The notes under the pieces are model-generated. The model searched no databases. It saw only the letters and a program-made list of their open reading frames with translations, and was not told where the DNA came from. From the NCBI GenBank assembly GCA_947069175.1, contig CAMTDV010000027.1, positions 45,273,369 to 45,337,368 of the forward strand: 64,000 nucleotides of DNA. The letters run 5' to 3'. Source of the DNA: Scalesia atractyloides. Its lineage: Eukaryota > Streptophyta > Magnoliopsida > Asterales > Asteraceae. The translations under genes were made by a program, and so were the position numbers. This document shows, piece after piece, positions 35,661 through 48,441 of this stretch (the first letter of the stretch is position 1; every line of letters begins with the position of its first letter).

Positions 35661-36959
35661 TTGATAAATTCTTCAATTCTAATTCCAAATATGAGGGATG
35701 TACACAGGAGCATCTCGCACAACAATTTGAGTGGCACCATTCCAAGATCAATGTCACCACTAAAAAAACTGAAGATCCTAAAGCTAGAATACAACCAACT
35801 CTCCGGTGAGATACCACCTGAGCTCGGTGAACTCGAAAACCTTCTGGCCGTAAACGTATCATACAACAGGCTCCAAGGAAGACTTCCATCTGGTGGCATA
35901 TTCCAAAGCTTAGAACCAAGCTTCTTGGAGGACAATTTGGGTATTTGCTCACCGACGGCTCGCGTTTGTTGATAACGCGCTCAAGAGTTGTTCGAGTTCA
36001 TTGCGATCAGAAGTTAGTTTATCAATGTGGAAACTTGTTTGGTTTGATTCAAAATGTACCCTTAATAGTTCTTGCGTGGAAAATCCTGAATCTTTTTTGA
36101 AAAAAGAGAATGAAATCGGTATCGGGGTGTTCGGGACCGTCTACAAAGCTTCTATAGGTGATCGCGATGTTGTCGCGATCAAGAATCTTGTGGTGTCGAA
36201 TATGATTCAGTATCCTGAAGATTTTGATAGGGAGGTTCGTGTTTTAGGAAAATTAAGACATCCAAATCTTGTGTCACTAAAAGGGTACTACTGGACTCCA
36301 AAATTACAGCTTTTAGTGACTGATTATGTACCAAATGGTAGCTTACAATCCAAACTCCATGAAAGATCACCGTCAAGTCCACCTCTTTCATGGCTAAATA
36401 GGTTCAAGATTCTTCAATGAACCGCAAAAGGACTTGCTCATTTACACCATTCCTTTTGTCCTCCAATTGTTCACTACAACATCAAACCGAACAACATTCT
36501 TCTCGACCAAAACTTGAACCCGAAGATCTCAGATTTTGGGTTGACACGAGTTCTATCAAAACTAGACAAACATGTCATGAGCAACCGTTTTCAAAGCGTG
36601 CTAGGATACGTGGCTCCAGAGATGGCTTGCCAGAGCTTAAGGGTGAACGAGAAATGCGATGTTTATGGGTTTGGAGTCTTGATTTTGTAGATAGTGACAG
36701 GGAGGCGACCGATCGAATACGGGGAAGATAATGTGCTGATACTTAATGAACAAGTGAAGGTTATGTTGAAAGAGGGGAATGTGTTGGAGTGTGTTGATGA
36801 TAGTATGGGAGAGTATCCAGAAGAAGAGTGTTGCCAGTTCTTAAATTGGCATTGGTGTGTACTTCTCAGATTCCTTCAAGCAGGCCATCAATGGCAGAAG
36901 TTGTTCAGATATTACAAGTTATCAAGACACCAGTTCCTTGTAGGATGGAATCATATTAG
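35661..36959 (+). pseudogene. LRR receptor-like kinase pseudogene (At3g28040-like)
   Basis: Plus strand. The last leucine-rich repeats (SHNNLSGTIPRSM, LKILKLEYNQLSGEIPPELG, NLLAVNVSYNRLQGRLPSGG) occupy 35700-35950. The frame then shifts to RRLAFVDNALKS (from about 35957) with no transmembrane segment between them, although the family has one there. The kinase follows: glycine loop IGIGVFGTVYKA, VAIKNLV with the ATP Lys, HYNIKPNNILLD (the catalytic HRD reads HYN, as in the probably inactive members of this group), ISDFGL, GYVAPE, CDVYGFGVLIL. Breaks: TGA at 36418-36420, TAG in LIL-IVTGRRP (about 36688), and a one-base shift near 36825, after which LPVLKLALVCTSQIPSSRPSM continues to the stop at 36957. 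The signal peptide and most LRRs are missing, with no intron seen. Confidence 0.9.
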
Positions 36960-37924
36960 GACTGTAACATGGTTTGTTCATTTGTTGTGTGATTTCATGT
37001 TATGTTACTCTTGTATGGATGATTTCAAGCAATTTGCATAAAACAAAACGAAAATAGAAACAGAAAAATGATAGGATAACTGAATTATAGAAGTTAGACC
37101 TTAGCCATCGAAGATAATGATGCGATTACTTTTTATGGGTTAATTTATTGTGTAAATGGGTTTTAACATACAAAATATTCTTAACGTAAGAAGTGAATGA
37201 GTGAATTTTTTCTCCTACATATTAAGCACGTATTTTAGTCGTGTAATAAAAAAAACTGGTGAATGTACACTAGTAGAGTAATTATATAATATTATAGAGT
37301 AATTATAATTACTATACTACTGTAAAATCATGATTTTTTTACTTTTTCAATTAAACATTATTTTTAAATAGTAGAGGGAAAAAAGTTTCCTTCACTTTGT
37401 ATGTTAAAGTCATTTTATATGTTAAGACCCGTTTGTATTTGATCTTTACACTACTTTTTGTTCGTTCCCATTTTGATGTGAAGAGAGATCAATAGATAAT
37501 CTTGAGAGAAAAGTTATTGGTGCATTTTAGTGTCTGTCATTCTCCTCTATTTAAAACATGTAAGGGGAAATCCTAATTATAATTATGGGACCATCATAAG
37601 TTTAGGGACTGATTATATCAATGATTCTTAGGTCACATATTACAGGTTATTTCCAACATTCATTCATTTGGTCGGATGATTCTTTATGATGAACATATGT
37701 AAGTTTGGCCAAATTAAATACACATCAATCAGCCGTACTAAAGTCTTTAAAGTCTCAATATAAAACACTTGTTTATTAAACCAAAATGACTGATATAAAC
37801 TTTTGATTTACAATATTAATTTGTAAAAAAATTTCTAAATTTTGTCTACAAATGATAAGGTGCGCACAGACATTAGCATGACTTAAAATAAAGCATTCAA
37901 GAAATCACATTAATCATTAATGCA
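36960..37924. other. intergenic, AT-rich
   Basis: No gene, repeat with definable ends, or regulatory site recognised. Confidence 0.5.
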
Positions 37925-38600
37925 CGCTATATGATATCATACAAACCCTTTGTGGTTATGAGGTCTTGGAATGTTTTAGGTGGTAGACCTTTAGTCTGCA
38001 TCAGATCCGCAAGTATATCTTTTGTGCTAATGTATTCGATACAAAGGTTATTTTCTTCCACTCAAGCATGTACGAACAAGAGTGTTGTACCAAGATATAA
38101 TTTAGCCTCTCTCGAACTGTTATTGTACTAGAAACTAACATCAGCAGCTGACTTATCACATGGAATCTTCAATGGTTGTGATATGGAGTTTACAACTTTG
38201 AGTCTACTAATCAAATTTCTTAACAACATCCCATATCAAGCTACATAGTACATTGCAACATATTTTGCCATCATTGTTGAGGTTGTTGCCAGCTGTTGCT
38301 TATGTCTCTTTTATGAAATTGGTTCGCCTACCAATATAAAGATGTACCTCGAACTGGATTTTTTTCATCTTTGTATCTAGCAAAGTCAAAATCATAGTAG
38401 CAAACTACTTCCAAATTATCAGTTCTGTATGTCGGTTTATAATCTTTCGTTCCTTGTAGATGTCACAATACTTTCTTTGTTGCTTTCCCATTATCTAAGC
38501 CGGTATTAGATGGATATCAGCCTAGCATTACAACAATGTATGTGATATCTAGGCGAGTGCAAATTTGGGCATATATAACGTGTCGAGATGTGTATAAAAA
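37925..38600 (-). pseudogene. Ty1/Copia RT-RNase H remnant
   Basis: Minus-strand translation gives YAQICTRLDITYIVVMLG (about 38585-38530), then GTKDYKPTYRTDNLEVVCYYDFDFA, heavily broken RNase H, and the C-terminus IEYISTKDILADLMQTKGLPPKTF (38040-37950). Multiple stops and shifts. The order matches the end of a Copia polyprotein; nothing upstream or downstream of it is preserved. Confidence 0.8.
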
Positions 38601-40039
38601 TGTTTTCTATTTTAGACTTTTTTTTGAACCTGCAAGCTCCTACCTTGAGTAATTCTTGAACGGTGCTTTCCAATATGATATCGTGGTCTACTACTCCATT
38701 AACCTTATTAAGTTTTTTTTTTGTTAGAAGTATGTCTTTTGTAATTTTTTTTTTTTTTTTTGTTTACTACCTAATGGGTTAATCTTCTACCATGTGTTTA
38801 TCTTTTATTTCTCCATTTTTATATGTATTATGATTGCTTTCAACAATCTATGTTTCATTTTTTAGATTAAAAGTAAACAAACATTTGTAACATAACTATA
38901 TTCACATACCGACAACAGTATACGTTGTTTGATGACCTAACAAATGATATTTGTTAACTTCATCCATTCCTTACTTTTGATTAAAAGTTTACCCTTGTAA
39001 CATATGTATTTACTTGCTTACCAGCAAACATGAGTTACTGTATACTTTCAGATAAATTTATTTAACATTTAGGTAAACAATTTAGTACAACAGGGTAGTA
39101 GCAAATAGATATTTATATAGTTAATAAATAATCTTCATCAAATAATTCATTCAAAGATAAACTCTTACTGTTAATGGCTTTATCAACTAAAATCTAACTA
39201 TTGTAACACTTACAACAAATTCTTTCCATTAACATACGTTAAGCTATTTAATTTTTATGAGTCTCATTAACATTACCCATCGTCTATATTCATATCATTT
39301 CTCCGAACATATGTTGCATATTTTTATTTCACTCAATCATAGGTTTTAGTTCTATATTGAACATTTTACTGAACACTTATATCAGAAATAAAATTATAGA
39401 AACTTACTAATAATATTTGCCATTCAAAACATTTTTAAATAAACATGATCACCTAGATCATGTTCTAACCATCCACCATTACATAAGCATGTGCACCTAG
39501 ATCATGTTAAAATCTCAAACCCACAACCCCCATCCCCCAACATTCAGCATTACTAATCAACCAAAAACCAACTCATACAATCACAATAAACCCCCGCCAC
39601 CAATACCTCTAACTGTTGATGACTTTCTTCCTCGATTTCTTCGGCATATTATGCTATTATACGTAGATTTGAATTAGTTTTGTCATCTTCTTTCAGAATC
39701 CCTTTATTTTCCCTAATGCTCTTTATCACGACTGCACCTACCTGAAAACCTTTACCACGATTTTGAGGTCTTTATAACGTTATGCAGCATCTGCCTTTTC
39801 TTCCATAGCTCTTGTACCATAAGTTTCTACACGCCAATCATCGACTCCCTGATATCTTCCTGAATTTTGTGTCCATCAGACATATTTATGCATGGACAAC
39901 CCACTGGAGACCATTTGAAGCTGCTTGAAGATGCCATTTAGTTAGAGTTTTTTAACTTTAGTAAAATGTATAATTTGATATTTGGTGGGTCATGTTGTGG
40001 GGTATGTTGCTTAAAATCGGTTGTTGGAGGCGTACAAAT
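38601..40039. other. intergenic, T-rich tracts, no gene
   Basis: Contains a poly-T of about 20 near 38742-38760 and otherwise featureless AT-rich DNA. Confidence 0.5.
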
Positions 40040-40850
40040 AGTATAGTTTTTTGGAACGGCGAATTTCATTAACCAAATAACGATTAGCAAGAAGCTAGCA
40101 CGGCAACAAAGAACAAACTACAACACAAAATTACACGAGTTTTTCCAAGACACATCATTCAAAGGGGAACTATTCTTGATCCAAAGATAACTTAAGGATT
40201 TAATCTCTTCCAAAGTCCTAGCCGCTTCCGCAGTTTTTCCGAAAAAATCACATTGTTCCTTGTCTTCCGTATGCACCAACAAGCCGTGATCATTATACCA
40301 TGAAAGACCTTTTTTAATCGCTGATCCAATTTTTGCACTTTATGCACCAATAACGAATCTCGTGTGGAAAAGGCATAAATCAGTGGCACTTTGCACCAGT
40401 TCGCTACCAACAGCCAGGCATGGGAGGCAAAAATACAAGAAGTAAAAATGTGCACACTTGTTCCTCCGTGGTGCCCGCATAGCTTGCAAACGTCGTCCCT
40501 ACTTGAATGCTTCTACTCCTTAAAGCCGTGAGCGTAGGAGTCCTGTTCATCTCAGCTTTCCAAAGAAAAATATTAGCTTTTAACGGAACCCAGATGTTCC
40601 AGTCCAGTCCATCATGAACTGGGCAGCAACATTATTTGCTTCAAACGACAACGTTTTTTTCCTTGACTCGACCGAAAAAAAACCATCTTTATTCGCTAGC
40701 CACCTCCAATGATCAGATCTCTGGCTTAAAACAATCTGCTGGAGCATGGCATCCAACCTACTTAGCGTACTTAACTTTCTCTCTTGTGTGGGTAGCCCAG
40801 TTGATCTAATAATATCTCTGAAATAGCTGACCTAAAAACGTCATTACTTA
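40040..40850 (-). pseudogene. LINE (non-LTR retrotransposon) 3' end
   Basis: Minus strand. The zinc-binding end of a plant L1-type reverse transcriptase is readable: DVCKLCGHHGG, then SVHIFTSCIFASHAWLLVANWC (about 40500-40390) and the tail GIMITACWCIRKTRNNVIF, a CxxC...HxxxxC pattern. The longest frame is 40455-40192; upstream parts (to about 40850) are frameshifted. After the stop, the 3' UTR with repeated TTTGTTCTTTGTTGCC wording ends at about 40045 in CCAAAAAA. 5' truncation is typical for LINEs. Confidence 0.8.
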
Positions 40851-41335
40851 TGTTACTTGATTTAGTAATTTAATTTTTATTAGTTTTTGTTTATTTCTTA
40901 TGTTTTCAGTATTTTTTTTAATTTTGTAATAATATAGTTAAAATATAAAATAACTAATAATGCATACAACTTATCTTATAGTAGTTATTTTATTCTTAAT
41001 AAAACAACATATTTGTATAAAATCAGTAGTTATTTTATTTTTTATAAAACATCATATTTGTAAAAATCCACAACGTTGCTACATAAGGTACTACGGTTTA
41101 AAAAATTTTTATCCTTCATATTTTCCAAAAATCCCAATTGATTATTTAAAGAGTTATTATTCTATAAAATATTTTTAGTATTTTTGTACAAATTTACGTA
41201 TGTGTTTATTTTTCATGACAACATTAATGCATCATCCTAAAATTATTACTTTTTATTTTTGAAGTTAAATTGTTGGATTTGTTTATTAAAAATCATTGTA
41301 AATTTACATGATTAAACTTTTTGGTTTATATAAAA
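40851..41335. other. intergenic, strongly AT-rich
   Basis: Contains a short repeat of GTAGTTATTTTATT...ATAAAACA-ATATTTGTA-AAA at about 40979 and 41026, and no gene. It ends at the A (41335) that is the complement of the host T at the Helitron 3' junction. Confidence 0.4.
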
Positions 41336-41899
41336 CTAGGTTTAGCACGCATGTGATACACGGGTTTAGAGTGGGAACATGTCGAGAATGTTTAATAAAT
41401 AAGAAACATACAAAATAATTTTTAAATTTCAAATTGTGATACAAAGTAAATCGATAATTTAACATAATACAAGTGTGATTTATAGATCTTTAAAAACTTC
41501 TTTGTACCAACGTTAGACGTTTTATTAGTAACAATGTCATCCTTATCCGGTAACAAAGTATTGGATGCTATTTTCATTCAATAACATTCTCTGTTTCTTT
41601 AATAAACAATCAAATGATGACGTTTGGTTTAATTTGGAAACTTTATATCTGAATTTAATATAATATCTTGAAAGTTAATAAACCAAACAAAATAGTGTCA
41701 CAAAACCATAAATTATAATTATATCTTCATAAGAAATAAGCAAAGAATATAATGTCTTGAAAGTTGATAAGCTCCAAACCAAACATAATAAACTGTTTAA
41801 AACATACCACAAGCAAAAAATTTTCAAAATACACCAAATATTAAAATGAGTGTAAGACAATAAAAATAAAAACACATGACATATTTGAGATGTGCATTC

Positions 41900-44800
41900 A
41901 ATTTTCAAGTTTAGGAATCAAAAGTTGTTGATCGTGTTTCCCATTCTCAGCAACGATTTTTTCTTTTTTTGTGAGGCTTTGCGGCATATTAACACTTAAA
42001 TCATCTAAATGATACGCCTATTCAATGTTTCATTTAAGATCTACTACATGTGTGTTTTCAATCTAATTATTATACTTTGAAATAGGTGTTGCATTCTCTT
42101 TAGTAAAGGTCACAGATCCTAAAAATAATAAGGTTTATAAATATGTCTTATATTTAACTTAATAAAGAAGAAATATACTATAATATGAATTACCTTCAAA
42201 GAAGATGCAGATTGTGAATGATATTCAGGCTTGGCAATATTCATTGAATCAAATTCGGTAACCTAAATTTTAGAAATTATAGTTAACATATCAGTGGTTA
42301 TAAATTAAATGTAATAATACTCTGTTAGATATACATGAGAAACATTAAAGTTATTTTAAAGTTCATTTAGGATTGTCTAATAGAATATGATTTTATAAAT
42401 GGAAAACCATCAAGTTTTTTTTTAGAATTTGGATCTTAAGAGCAAAGTTTGTGTCTATCATCGGACCAAATTCAATAGGAAACAATTCAGGGTTCTCTTT
42501 AACAAAATATATTACAAAAGGGTGGATAAATAGAATTTCAATGTAAAGCATCTAAAGTTAATGCTAATTTTAATTATAGTAAAAATAAAATAAAAAACTA
42601 TATATACCTTAGCATGTCTTTCAATTATTTGTTGAGTCGATATTCCCAACAGTTTAACTGCTTCCCTATCAAACATAGTAAGTGATACAACTAGCGGGGT
42701 GTGAATTTCTGACACGACTCGGAAACCCGACACGAACCTAACACGAAATTCGCGGGTTTAGGTTTCGTCTAAACGGGTTCGGGTCAGTTTCGGGTTGAAC
42801 ACTCGAACCCGATTAGGTTTACGGGTCAGGTTCGGGTCAACCTGGTCGGGTTGGCGGGTTGACCCATTTAACACATCTATACTATATTATATTTTTTTAC
42901 AATATATTTTATCTCATAAATTAAATGGGGCGTGTATTTTATGCAATGATTATAACTTAAAAGGAGAAATTAACATAGCTTTTATAATTTAAATATGCTA
43001 TTATTATATACATTTGTGTTTTTTAAGTAATTTTAATTTTAGTATATTAGTTTTAGAAAAAAAATGAAAAAATTCGGGTTAAACGGGTCGTGTTCGGGTC
43101 AACCCACAAAACTTCGGGTCGTGTTCGGGTTCATATATATGATACGATTTTCGGGTTCGGGTCGGGTTCGGGTTCGTGTAAAATTTTCGGGTTCTGGTCG
43201 GGTTAAACCCCCCAACCCGCGAACACGACCTGTTTAGCACCCCTAGATACAACCATAGTATCATCTTGGATAATCAAACCACATCTGTATCTACAAAATA
43301 CTAAATGAAGTAACAAAATTAAATTGCATGAACTTATGAATTTGTTAGTAGTAACATTGATTACTACAATGAGAACATTGAGAAAAGTTTTTATCAATTT
43401 TTAAATTATCTCAAAATTGGATATTGAACTTAATTTTGCATTTAAAACAGCTGCATATCAAAATTTTAATGAGATCACCATCACCAGATCCATCCTCATT
43501 CTCATCGATGATCAACTTTTGTAACACTTTCTGGTTACAATCATCATAACCATTATAATATCATTTGTTGTCATTCGTTAGAGCCTTTATTTTGTCAACA
43601 ATAACAACTGTTTGTTGTTATAAAATAAATCTCTGTTAATAATTTAAGTGGTACAAATATGGAAATATTGTAAGATTTAATAAATAATACAATATTAAAA
43701 TTTAATCTAATAATTGTATATAATATAATGTACATTAATATTATATAACAGTAATAATTAAAAATTAAGAATAAGCTAATATACTTTTTGTATCTCATTG
43801 ATTGCAGCTACGTAGGTGAATTGAGTTTTGTTAAAAAAATCATCTTCAACAGAACTCACCATAGAAAAACTTAAAGATTGATTAGTGGAAGATTTTTCAT
43901 CACATGCACTTTCAAGGAAACATAAATATATGAAACTTTATTTTAAAATAATCAAAAGTGTAAAAAATGAAAAGTGAATTACGTTTTTCTAAACTTAAGA
44001 ATTTCATTTATCTCTTTATTGATAAACAACTTGCTCACATCATATGAGTTAGAAGTAGTGGCTTCCCTATAAGATATGAACTTAGTTATTGATATCTGAT
44101 ATAATTTAAAAAGTCATACAAAATTGAGGAGCTAATAAGTTCTTACATAACAATATAAGGTAAAGAAATTGAATAATAATTACTAACACTTGAAAAGTAT
44201 TTGAAGTCCGAACTGAAGGATAACAACAACATGAAAAAGAAACTGATTTTCATGAATGAATTCATTCATCTTTTCTGCGTATCCTTCTGACGATGTTAAC
44301 TCAACATTCAATTTCCTGTCAAAAAACACAAGCATTTAAATCATCTACTGTTTATAAAATAATTTAATTTAAAAAAAAGGAAATAATGTATGAAATTATA
44401 ACACCAAATCCTCCGGTTTAAGTGTGATATTCTTTGTAAGCTTCCCGTATTTGGGTTTGGTGTGCTCCGTAGTATTATTGAACAACGTAACCAATAATGT
44501 CTTGTAAACAAAAAAATAGTTGTTAGTATGTGTACATTTTAACATAAACAGAATTCTAATAATTTGAATAATATTAGAAAACATAAAAATCCAGAGTAAC
44601 ATAATCATCTAAGATGCATTCTGAAACTTTCTAAAATATTTTTTCTAACACGTAGCTGGTATTTTTGAACACCGCAAGTAATATGCAAATTTAATAGTAA
44701 AAATTAATATAAATATAAACATAAAACGAAAGAAATATTAAAGAAATGAAATTTAAGTACCTTCTCATCCAATAAAATCATTGACTATTGAAACCACCCA
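41900..44800 (-). pseudogene. RPA1-like single-strand DNA-binding protein gene, decayed
   Basis: Minus strand, inside the Helitron, split into short exons: SYDVSKLFINKEINEILKFR (44055-43990); FFNKTQFTYVAAINEIQK (ending near 43785); VVIVDKIKALTNDNK, stop, YYNGYDDCNQKV, IKILICSCFKCKI (about 43620-43430), the zinc-ribbon part of the C-terminal RPA1 domain; YRCGLIIQDDTMVV plus SLTMFDREAVKLLG (exon 43290-42608, interrupted by a MITE); ENPELFPIEFGPMIDTNFA (about 42510-42420); and a Lys-rich tail (42000-41900). RPA1 binds single-stranded DNA in the nucleus; Helitron copies are thought to help rolling-circle transposition. A TGA replaces a conserved Trp in the zinc ribbon and other stops occur, so no intact protein is expected. 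Confidence 0.8.
42692..43245. mobile_element. hAT-type MITE, 554 bp, inside an RPA-like exon
   Basis: Ends TAGCGGGGTG and CACCCCTA, flanked by a perfect 8-bp duplication GATACAAC (42684-42691 and 43246-43253). The body is full of GTTCGGGT/AACCCG words. Removing the element and one duplication rejoins QDDTMVV to SLTMFDRE in frame, so insertion happened in what was then an uninterrupted exon. Confidence 0.93.
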
Positions 44801-46951
44801 GAAGAAAAGAGTCGTTTGGAGTGATGAATGACAGCAATAGATTGCACTATATTTATAAAGTGTGTTGTTCATTACAAAATTTAAGTATCTTATGAAATAA
44901 TAAAAATGAACCTAATTTATGAAAAGATTGACCCATTCTATTAACATTTTAACATTTAAAGGATATTTGAATTTACTAATATATCTATTAAGATTGTATT
45001 TTAAAAAAAAATTGTATGTTAGGAAAGTCAAAACAATACTAATACAATATTAATGCGTAAAATTTCTTTAAACATCTTAATGTTTACATTATTTCAGTTT
45101 ATATTTTCTAGAAACTTACTACGAATAACAAATTTACTATTATTACATACAAAATTTGAATTTTGAATTTAAATATAAAATTAGTAAAGTTGAGCGAGCT
45201 ATTTTAATGTTTTACAAAATAATTTAAATTTAAATCTATAAATTAAAAAACTGACATTTTTTTTTCTTAGGAAATTATTAAAAGAAATTTACAACAAACG
45301 CATAATAGTTTCTAGGATTACACGCTCTATTTCATTTCGTCCGGATTCATTCTATCTTTCAAAGATAAGCCAATCCATCAAATTAAAATGCAATTTAACT
45401 ACTATAATTAAACTGTTTTAAAATTTGAATTTTAAAATTTTCAAATATTCTTACAAAATAATTTAAGTTTAACTCTAAAAATTAAAAACACAATAATTTA
45501 TTTTTATGGTGTAAACACCTCTTAAAATTTTTTAAAATAAAGTATCTTGTATGGCACACCCTATTTCATTTTTGTATACATTCACTATATCTCTCAAAGT
45601 CAAGTCAATTCACCCTATTAAAATTCAATCTTTGACTACCATATGTAAACTATTTTCAAATTTGAATTTAAAAATTTACACTAATTTCTCCACAATGCAT
45701 ACAATAGATTAAGGGAATAATTAATGTCATTCCAATCCACCCAAGTAGGATCCGAACCCACCAACACATTTTACAACCCGTAAAAAAATCATCTAGATCA
45801 AACATTACCAATTATCATCCATTCTTATCAACCTGATGTACATCTATACTATCAAAACACACGATTCTATATATATTTGGAATAACCCATTCAAGAAAAA
45901 CAGAAACCCCTAAACATATCGATTCAAACGGACAATTGAGTAATTAGGGTTTGAAATCAAATACACATATGATGAACATTTTCTATGAAAATATAAATAA
46001 AATACTCAGGGGATACATTAAAGATGAACACAAATTGTGATACATTAAAGAAAAACTTAAAATATAGGAGATAAGATTGTAGCTTGGTGACGAAGATTAA
46101 AGATTGGCAAAGAGAATACCTAGATTCGAAAAACATACATTCAAATCCAGCAATATCAGAACCTAAAACCTATGAAACAAATGAATTTAAACGCAAAGCA
46201 TATCAAAAAACAAAAATTAACTACATTCTAATCACGTATCTCAGAAGGGAAGTTGGCCATATAGATTCCGCCATGGATGGATTCAATTAACGATATTGGA
46301 GGATTAGGTTACTGGGATGCTCAGATTGTAGTGTGTCCAAGACTTTTAAATATAAAAAATAAGAGAGAGAAAAAAAACTATAAAACCAAAATATGAAACC
46401 AAAAAATTGCGATATCGATTGAAGTTCAATTCAAGAAGAACACCAACTTGATCTTACGATATTTAACCCGAATACATCTTGATCTTACGATATTTGACAT
46501 CAATACACCTTGATCTTACCTTGCGATGTGTGGCGATCTACACCCAAGAGTAATCGTATCAACATCACAGGAGCCCTAATTCACAACCCCAACTCCAAAA
46601 TGTACAAAGATGAAGATGTAAAATATGCTATGATCGGAAGATGAAGATGTAAAACACGGGATTCCCTGGAAGCATGAAGCAGGAGGTGATTTATTTTGGT
46701 AAAGGATGATCGGAAGATGGATTCAGAGTGACGATAATTGTGTAGTTTAGGGTTTCTCAGAAGAATGAGGAAAGAATGAAAGGGAAACGGGTTAAAAATA
46801 TATATATGATCCACTTTGAGGTAGTCGGGTCACCAAAACGGGTTCGGATCCCATGTTTTTTAGATGATAACTTGGTAAATTGGTCAACATTACATGAAAC
46901 TCATTGAGGTAGTGACACATATCTCTCAATGTTTTACTTTCTTAGTATAGA

Positions 46952-47483
46952 TAGATATGTTTATATCTTAAGTTTTTGTCTAAACATTTTTTATTGTTTC
47001 TAGCTTTTTCTACTTTTCCTATTACAAATTATTTTTTTTTACATTTTACATTTTTCTTTATTATTTTAATTTTCGTAAACAAATGTATAGTTTCTTAAGA
47101 CTTGTAGGATCGTACTTGTGTCGGCCAAATGTCTTGGATAACACGTATTCATACCTATATAACAATGAAAGTGCGGAATCCATTTCAAAGTCTAACAACA
47201 CATGAGATTTCATAACATATCCACTTTGTATTCATTTTGGCAGCATAACAATAGGACCTACAAAATTTGACAAAAGCTCTCCAAGTCGCAAAATCAAGTT
47301 ATGAAGTCATGCGCCCTATCTATATATAGGCAACACATGACTTGGTTCAGCGCAGGACTCTTGTGTTAGGTGACTCCTACGCACGAAGGACTCCTGCGTG
47401 CGTATGAGTACAGTATTTAAACTCACATACAAACTATCCTGTCACACTGCCCCATAATCTAAATAGAGACTTAGACGTAGGCA
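46952..47483. other. region right of the Helitron, no gene
   Basis: T-rich, with a repeated GACTCCTGCGTGCG / GACTCCTACGCACG dyad at about 47381-47405. Unassigned. Confidence 0.4.
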
Positions 47484-48441
47484 TTAGACATATGTATTAA
47501 CAAACTCCCCGTTGGATATTGGCGCAATCTTCTCTTCTTGGTCTTCAAACACTTTAGTAATCCAGCCCAAAAACCTGCCTCTGATATCCTTTATATGCTC
47601 TTTAAAACTTTTATGTATAGTCTGATTAGTAACAGGTGGCTTCATATACTGAAATCTAGAGATAAATGCCTTCTTACATCTATCCTCCACTTTATCTTCT
47701 TTCTTACTCTTTCTCCAACCTTCTCTTTTCTCAATCTTCCTCCGTTTGGACTTCCACATTCGACCAAAAATGGATCTCGCAGATAAAGCATAACTCTGTA
47801 ACATCAAACCACGATGGTGTCTTCAAATCATTGATTCTTTGAAATAACTGCACCTCGTATTCTCTCCTTATCACAACTCTTCTTATCTTTGGCAAATAAG
47901 CAATACTGATAATATCGCCCATAGAAATATCTTTGTGTTGTTGATAGAACTTTAACGGTCTCAAAAACTTTCTTTCTAGCTTCACATCTTTAAACTAATT
48001 CTTCTTATCTTCGGCGATACCAGCTTCATTCACAATTGGTTCATTTTCTTTCTCCTTTTCTTCAACATGCCTTATCAACAATTCATCCATCTCTTCATTA
48101 AACATCTCGGTAAATGTTGGAAAGAAGGGTAAATTACACTTTTCGTCCTTTATGTTTATATCAAATTTCAATGGATACCCTTTAACTTCAATAATTATAG
48201 TCACAGTCCTTTATTTGAAAAAACCCATTACATTGTAGGTCCTTTAGCACTAACCACGTTAAAATTTTTAGTTAAGTATGGCATGTGCCTTGCACATGAG
48301 TGTATGTTAGTAATTTTACTGGTATACTGAAAATATATTTTTTTCCATTCATTTCCACAGCCACACATCTTATAACCTTGTCACCCGTACCACCAACCAG
48401 ATCTCTTACATTTCCACAAAATAACAACAAATCCAACAAAC

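Larger units (their letters stand above)
41336..46951 (-). mobile_element. Helitron of 5.6 kb carrying an RPA1-like gene
   Basis: Read on the minus strand it starts TCTATACTAAGAAAG at 46951, directly after an A, and ends ...CCTAG at 41336 directly before a T, the A/T insertion rule of Helitrons (5' TC, 3' CTRR). About 12 bases before the end an imperfect hairpin (ACCCGTGTATCACATGCGTGCT) is present. The interior holds a decayed replication protein A gene, a common Helitron passenger. No Rep/helicase coding sequence was found, so it is non-autonomous. It is interrupted by a hAT MITE at 42692-43245. Beyond the RPA region (44800-46951) it is AT-rich, with no motif in frames 46084-46290 (+) and 46581-46814 (-). 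Confidence 0.8.
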
